The notes beneath the pieces were generated by a model. The model was not told where the DNA came from. It searched no databases and was given only the letters and a program-made list of their open reading frames with translations. Shown one piece after another: positions 60,401 to 64,000 of a stretch of 64,000 bases of DNA; position 1 is the stretch's first letter; every line of letters starts with the position of its first letter. The position numbers were made by a program, and so were the translations under genes. Source of the DNA: Melioribacteraceae bacterium (GTDB lineage Bacteria > Bacteroidota > Ignavibacteria > Ignavibacteriales > Melioribacteraceae); assembly GCA_016342755.1 (NCBI GenBank), contig JAEINS010000001.1:395301-459300 (forward strand), given 5' to 3'.

Positions 60401-62581
60401 GTGATTAAACTATTAAAAGAATTAAATGACGCACAGCGTGAAGCGGTAGAATATAATTCTAGTCCGCACATGATTGTTGCTGGCGCTGGTTCCGGTAAAA
60501 CCAGAGTATTAACTTACAAAATAGCTTATCTTCTTAAAAACGGGTATGAAGTTTCTGATCTGCTTGCTTTAACTTTTACAAATAAAGCTGCAAACGAGAT
60601 GAAAGAACGTATTAAAGTTTTAGTGGGGAAAAAAGCTGAAAAGTTATGGATGGGAACATTTCATTCTGTTTTGGCAAGAATTTTACGTGTTGAATCGAGA
60701 AATATTGATTTTGAACCAAACTTCTCTATTTATGACAAAGAAGATTCAGTTTCTCTAGTAAATAATATTTTGCAGGCATTTAACATTTCTTTAGATAATT
60801 TTAACGCTAACTCAATTCACCATAAAATCAGTAATTTCAAAAATCATATGATTACGCCGGAAGATTATATTGATAATATTGCTGATACGGTTGCCGAGAA
60901 AAAAATTGGTGATGTATATAAAGAGTATAACAAAAGATTAAAAGAAAATAACTCTTTAGATTTTGATGATTTACTCTTAAAGCCAATTGAATTATTTAAT
61001 AAAAATTCAAAAATCCTCCAGAAATATAGAAAACAGTTTAAATATTTATTAGTTGATGAATATCAGGATACAAATAAAGCGCAAAATGAAGTTCTGAAAT
61101 TATTAGTTACATCCAGAGTTAAAATTTGTGTTGTTGGTGATGACGCGCAAAGTATTTACGGATGGCGAGGTGCTAATCTTGATAATATGCTTCGGTTCGA
61201 AAAAGATTTTGCAAAAGCTAAAACTTTTAGATTGGAACAAAATTATCGTTCAACAAAAATGATTTTATCAGCCGCTGATTCTGTAATTAAACATAACACG
61301 GATCAGATTAGTAAAAAATTATGGACAGATAATGAGGACGGCGATAAACTTTCGATGATTCGCTGCGCTGATGAAAAGGATGAAGCTTTTCAGATTTCTA
61401 AAAGAATTAAAAAAGAAATTTCATCCAGAAAACTTTCATACAAAGATTTTGCGGTTTTATATAGAATAAATTCCCAGTCGCGCGCGTTAGAAGATGCTTT
61501 GCGCCGTGAAAAAATACCGTACAGAATTATTGGCGGTGTTGAGTTTTACCGAAGAAAAGAAGTAAAGGATATAGTTGCTTATCTTAGAATTTTGGCTAAC
61601 CAGAATGATGAAGAAAGTTTATTAAGGATTATGAATTTTCCGCAACGGGGAATTGGAAATACTTCAATTAGTAAAATGACTGATTTTTCACGGAAACTTG
61701 AAATTAGCTTATTCTCTACAATGTCCAGGGTTTTTGAAGTTATTGAAGTGAAAGAAAGAATCCAGAAAAATGTTAAGCAATTTAAAGTGCTGTTAAATAA
61801 ATATGTTGAACTTAAAGATAAATTATCACTGGCTGAATTAACTTCTGCTTTGGTTGATGAACTTGGCATTTTAAGAATGTACAAAGAAGAAAATACAGCA
61901 GAGTCGCGCCAGAAATACGAAAATGTTCAAGAGCTTTTATCCGCTATTCAACAATTTAATAAAGAAGTTCCTAAAGCAACAATTGATGATTTTCTAGCCG
62001 ATGTTTCTCTGGTTGCCGGAATTGATTCTTATGAAGAAGAAAATAACTGTGTTACTTTAATGACAGTTCATTCATCAAAAGGATTAGAATTTCCAATAGT
62101 TTTTGTAACTGGTTTAGAAGAAGATATTTTCCCTCTTAATCCTAAGTTTGATTCTGATTCTAATACGCCGGAAGAAAGAAGACTTTTTTACGTGGCTATT
62201 ACCAGAGCTGAAAAGAAAGTGATTTTAACTTATGCCCGGTCAAGATATAGATTTGGTGAAGTTGCTTATCAGAGCAGATCAAGATTTTTAGAAGAAATTT
62301 CTGAAGATACATGTGAAGAAGAAAATGGCGGTGTTGGAAGAAAATCGGGGCGGAGAAGAAGAGCTTCTTACTACGATGATTTTTATCAGGAAGGATTTGA
62401 TGATTTTGATCAGGAAAGAAGATCTGTAAGAGTTGGAAGCCGTGTAACTCATGAAATTTTTGGAGGCGGAAAAGTTCTTGCTATTGACGGAGCCGGTGAT
62501 GATCAGAAAATTTCAATTGCTTTTGATGAACGCGGTACAAAAACGCTTCTGAAGAAATTTGCTAATCTTACTTTAGTATAA
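60401..62581 (+). CDS. pcrA: UvrD/PcrA-type superfamily 1 DNA helicase
   Basis: A 726-residue 3'-5' DNA helicase of the UvrD/Rep/PcrA group, acting in nucleotide excision repair, replication restart and removal of recombination proteins. Motifs in order: Q-motif LNDAQREAVEY, Walker A AGAGSGKTRVL, motif Ia LAFTNKAANEMKER (as LALTFTNKAA), Walker B LLVDEYQDTN, motif III VGDDAQSIYGWRGA, motif IV QNYRST, motif V TVHSSKGLEFP and motif VI AITRAEKK. The C-terminal tail has the RVGSRVTHEIFGGGKV module that binds RNA polymerase in PcrA/UvrD. GTG 60401 with AGGG six bases upstream is preferred over TTG 60395. Confidence 0.93.
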   Translation: MIKLLKELNDAQREAVEYNSSPHMIVAGAGSGKTRVLTYKIAYLLKNGYEVSDLLALTFTNKAANEMKERIKVLVGKKAEKLWMGTFHSVLARILRVESRNIDFEPNFSIYDKEDSVSLVNNILQAFNISLDNFNANSIHHKISNFKNHMITPEDYIDNIADTVAEKKIGDVYKEYNKRLKENNSLDFDDLLLKPIELFNKNSKILQKYRKQFKYLLVDEYQDTNKAQNEVLKLLVTSRVKICVVGDDAQSIYGWRGANLDNMLRFEKDFAKAKTFRLEQNYRSTKMILSAADSVIKHNTDQISKKLWTDNEDGDKLSMIRCADEKDEAFQISKRIKKEISSRKLSYKDFAVLYRINSQSRALEDALRREKIPYRIIGGVEFYRRKEVKDIVAYLRILANQNDEESLLRIMNFPQRGIGNTSISKMTDFSRKLEISLFSTMSRVFEVIEVKERIQKNVKQFKVLLNKYVELKDKLSLAELTSALVDELGILRMYKEENTAESRQKYENVQELLSAIQQFNKEVPKATIDDFLADVSLVAGIDSYEEENNCVTLMTVHSSKGLEFPIVFVTGLEEDIFPLNPKFDSDSNTPEERRLFYVAITRAEKKVILTYARSRYRFGEVAYQSRSRFLEEISEDTCEEENGGVGRKSGRRRRASYYDDFYQEGFDDFDQERRSVRVGSRVTHEIFGGGKVLAIDGAGDDQKISIAFDERGTKTLLKKFANLTLV

Positions 62582-62586
62582 ATTTT

Positions 62587-62620
62587 AAGATGACATCTTT
62601 TAAAAAGGTGTCATCTTTTT
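62587..62620 (+). terminator. Rho-independent terminator after the helicase gene
   Basis: AAGATGACATCTTT starting at 62587 pairs with AAAGGTGTCATCTT ending at 62617, with wobble pairs near the loop and a T-run at the end. It starts six bases after the stop codon. Confidence 0.82.
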
Positions 62621-62819
62621 ATCATTCCTTTTTATCTTCTCAGTTTATATTTTCTTTATAATAACATTAAAATTACTTAAAAATTAAGAAAAAACTTAAT
62701 TGACTGTTTATTTTTAACGTACAAATTATAGAAAAACATTTATTTTTTTTGTATGTTTCTAATCGGAAATTTATACTATTCGTTTATAAATCTAAATAAT
62801 TTTAATTAAGGAGTACAAA

Positions 62820-63845
62820 ATGAAAGTTGGAATTTTAACAGGCGGTGGTGATTGCCCGGGGTTAAATCCTGTAATCCGTGGAGTTGTTAGAAAACTAATT
62901 CAGGAAGGTCATGAAGTTGTTGGTCTTAAAGAAGGATGGAGAGGTATTGTTGAAAAGAAAACTGAAGCATTAGATCTTAGATCTGTTTCAGGAATTCTTC
63001 ACAGAGGCGGTACTATTTTAAGATCATCCAGAACAAATGTTTACAGTATTGAAAATGGTGAGCAAATTGTAATTAATAACATGAAAGAATTAGGTCTTGA
63101 TGCTTTAGTAGCAATTGGCGGCGAAGATACATTAGGTGTTGCGGCTAAATTATATAAAGCCGGTGTTAATGTTGTTGGTGTTCCTAAAACTATTGATAAC
63201 GACTTAAATGCAACTGACTATACTTTTGGTTTTGATACTGCTGTTAATATTGCTATGGAAGCTATTGACAGATTACATACAACTGCTGAATCTCATAACA
63301 GAGTAATTGTTTGTGAAGTTATGGGTCGTCATGCGGGCTGGATTGCACTTCATGCCGGAATGGCTGGCGGTGCCGATGTAATTTTAATTCCGGAAAAACC
63401 ATACGATATTAATGAAGTTGCTGAAACATTGAAGAAACGTCATGCAAGAGGAAAGGATTTCAGTATAGTTGTTGCTGCTGAAGGTGCTTCTCCAAAAGCC
63501 GGATCTGAAGTTTTACAAGGTCAAGAATTAGATTCCTTTGGTCATGTTAAATTAGGTGGAATTGGCGAAACTTTAGCAAAACAAATTGAAGAAAAAACCG
63601 GTTTCGAAACAAGACACACTGTACTTGGTCATATTCAGAGAGGTGGTTCACCTACAGCATTTGATCGTGTTTTAGGAACAAGATTAGGTGTTCTTGCTGC
63701 TGATATGGTTTTAGAAGGTAACTTTGGTAACATGGCTGCTCTTAAAGGTACAGAAGTAGTTCCTGTAAGTTTAGCTGACGCGACTGGTGAATTAAAACTA
63801 GTTGGTGATGATCTTTATAAAGTTGCCGCTACTTTCTTCGGCTAG
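62820..63845 (+). CDS. 6-phosphofructokinase, predicted PPi-dependent or mixed-substrate type
   Basis: A 341-residue phosphofructokinase converting fructose 6-phosphate to fructose 1,6-bisphosphate in glycolysis. Motifs: TGGGDCPGLN, PKTIDNDL, MGRHAGWIA and HIQRGGSPTAFDR. The phosphoryl-donor site decides between ATP and pyrophosphate: ATP enzymes have Gly at the positions held here by Asp103 (GGEDTL) and Lys123 (PKTIDND). Asp and Lys together are the marks of PPi-dependent members of the actinobacterial-type group III. Thus the reaction is probably reversible and PPi-driven. A strong AAGGAG lies before the ATG. It stands alone, flanked by terminators, as is usual for a house-keeping gene. Confidence 0.9.
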   Translation: MKVGILTGGGDCPGLNPVIRGVVRKLIQEGHEVVGLKEGWRGIVEKKTEALDLRSVSGILHRGGTILRSSRTNVYSIENGEQIVINNMKELGLDALVAIGGEDTLGVAAKLYKAGVNVVGVPKTIDNDLNATDYTFGFDTAVNIAMEAIDRLHTTAESHNRVIVCEVMGRHAGWIALHAGMAGGADVILIPEKPYDINEVAETLKKRHARGKDFSIVVAAEGASPKAGSEVLQGQELDSFGHVKLGGIGETLAKQIEEKTGFETRHTVLGHIQRGGSPTAFDRVLGTRLGVLAADMVLEGNFGNMAALKGTEVVPVSLADATGELKLVGDDLYKVAATFFG

Positions 63846-63870
63846 TATTTAGTAAAATAGATTTGAAATA

Positions 63871-63905
63871 AAAAACCTCATTAGTTTTACTGATGAGGTT
63901 TTTTT
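63871..63905 (+). terminator. Rho-independent terminator after phosphofructokinase
   Basis: AAAAACCTCATTAGT (63871-63885) pairs with ACTGATGAGGTTTTT (from about 63889) around a very short loop, followed by T residues. Strong and nearly perfect (one G-U pair). Confidence 0.88.
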
Positions 63906-63943
63906 ACATCATTTCCGTCATAACAATCCACGATACAGTAACT

Positions 63944-63971
63944 CAGATTGATTAGCGAAGCGGTCAATCTG
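63944..63971. repeat. Short hairpin near the right end of the window
   Basis: CAGATTGA (63944-63951) pairs with TCAATCTG (63964-63971) around a 12-base loop. With the preceding CCGTCATAACAATCC stretch it faintly resembles the dispersed CGTCATTGCGAG...GCAATCT-type intergenic repeats of many bacteria, and it could equally be the terminator of a leftward gene beyond the window. Nothing else was recognised in 63906-64000. Confidence 0.35.
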
Positions 63972-64000
63972 TGAAGTTTTTAATAAATGTGACAAATAAT

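Noticed and set aside
1..64000. CRISPR arrays, tRNA/rRNA genes, insertion sequences, prophage, attachment sites
   Set aside because: Looked for regularly spaced repeats, cloverleaf-like segments, transposase or integrase motifs, and terminal inverted repeats; none could be supported.

Overview
The window is AT-rich, gene-dense bacterial DNA. It most likely comes from the Ignavibacteria/Bacteroidota side of the FCB group (Ignavibacteriales or Melioribacteraceae-like). Three things point there: a C-terminal type IX secretion sorting domain of the NYPNPFNP type on the GH30 protein; at least three promoters of the Bacteroidota kind (TTTG-like box, 19-20 nt, then TAnnTTTG); and many lipoprotein and Tat-signal carbohydrate enzymes. 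No rRNA, tRNA, CRISPR array, phage or insertion sequence was recognised. Assignment to genus is not possible from the sequence alone.

Layout. 1-671 is the 3' end of an outer-membrane-barrel-like gene followed by a terminator. 783-12982 (+) is a tightly spaced unit: two URO-D-fold proteins, GH3, a TauE/SafE permease, a Tat-exported Gfo/Idh/MocA oxidoreductase, a GH26 lipoprotein with an unrecognised C-terminal domain, a parallel beta-helix protein, a GH88 lipoprotein and a GT2. 12979-21344 (-) is a seven-gene unit: two Tat-exported Gfo/Idh/MocA proteins, a seven-haem cytochrome c, a cytochrome-b-like membrane protein, a discoidin-like exported protein, an Agl23-like membrane protein and ApbE. 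A 517-bp divergent control region (21345-21861) separates it from 21862-31075 (+): MFS, Gfo/Idh/MocA, an exported TIM-barrel/DUF1080 fusion, a hydroxypyruvate-isomerase-like protein, a NapC/NrfH-SUMF1 fusion and two more Tat-exported Gfo/Idh/MocA proteins. 31227-45684 (+) holds a T9SS GH30, a DUF4380 lipoprotein, GH2, an SGNH esterase, a GH-A hydrolase, rhamnulokinase and a tandem class II aldolase. 45836-53393 (+) holds ThuA, Gfo/Idh/MocA, a HEAT protein, a TIM barrel, MFS and Gfo/Idh/MocA. After that the window returns to general functions: larE-larB-larC for the nickel-pincer cofactor, signalling fragments, a PLP enzyme, a UvrD/PcrA helicase and a probably PPi-dependent phosphofructokinase.

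How it fits together. The accessory part (about 0.8-53.4 kb) looks like one large glycan-catabolic region with two chemistries. One is classical: GH2, GH3, GH26, GH30, GH88, an esterase, a beta-helix lyase candidate, and rhamnulose kinase and aldolase for L-rhamnose. The other is oxidative: eight Gfo/Idh/MocA oxidoreductases (six with Tat signals), three TIM-barrel isomerase/epimerase proteins, a DUF1080 (3-keto-disaccharide hydrolase) domain and ThuA. That is the kit expected for 3-keto-glycoside cleavage. Multihaem cytochromes, a b-type-like membrane protein and ApbE are embedded in the same units. This suggests, but does not prove, that oxidation of sugars in the cell envelope is wired to haem-c electron transfer. 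Two of the units share a Bacteroidota-type promoter followed directly by an ATCGAT-centred palindrome, so they may answer to one repressor.
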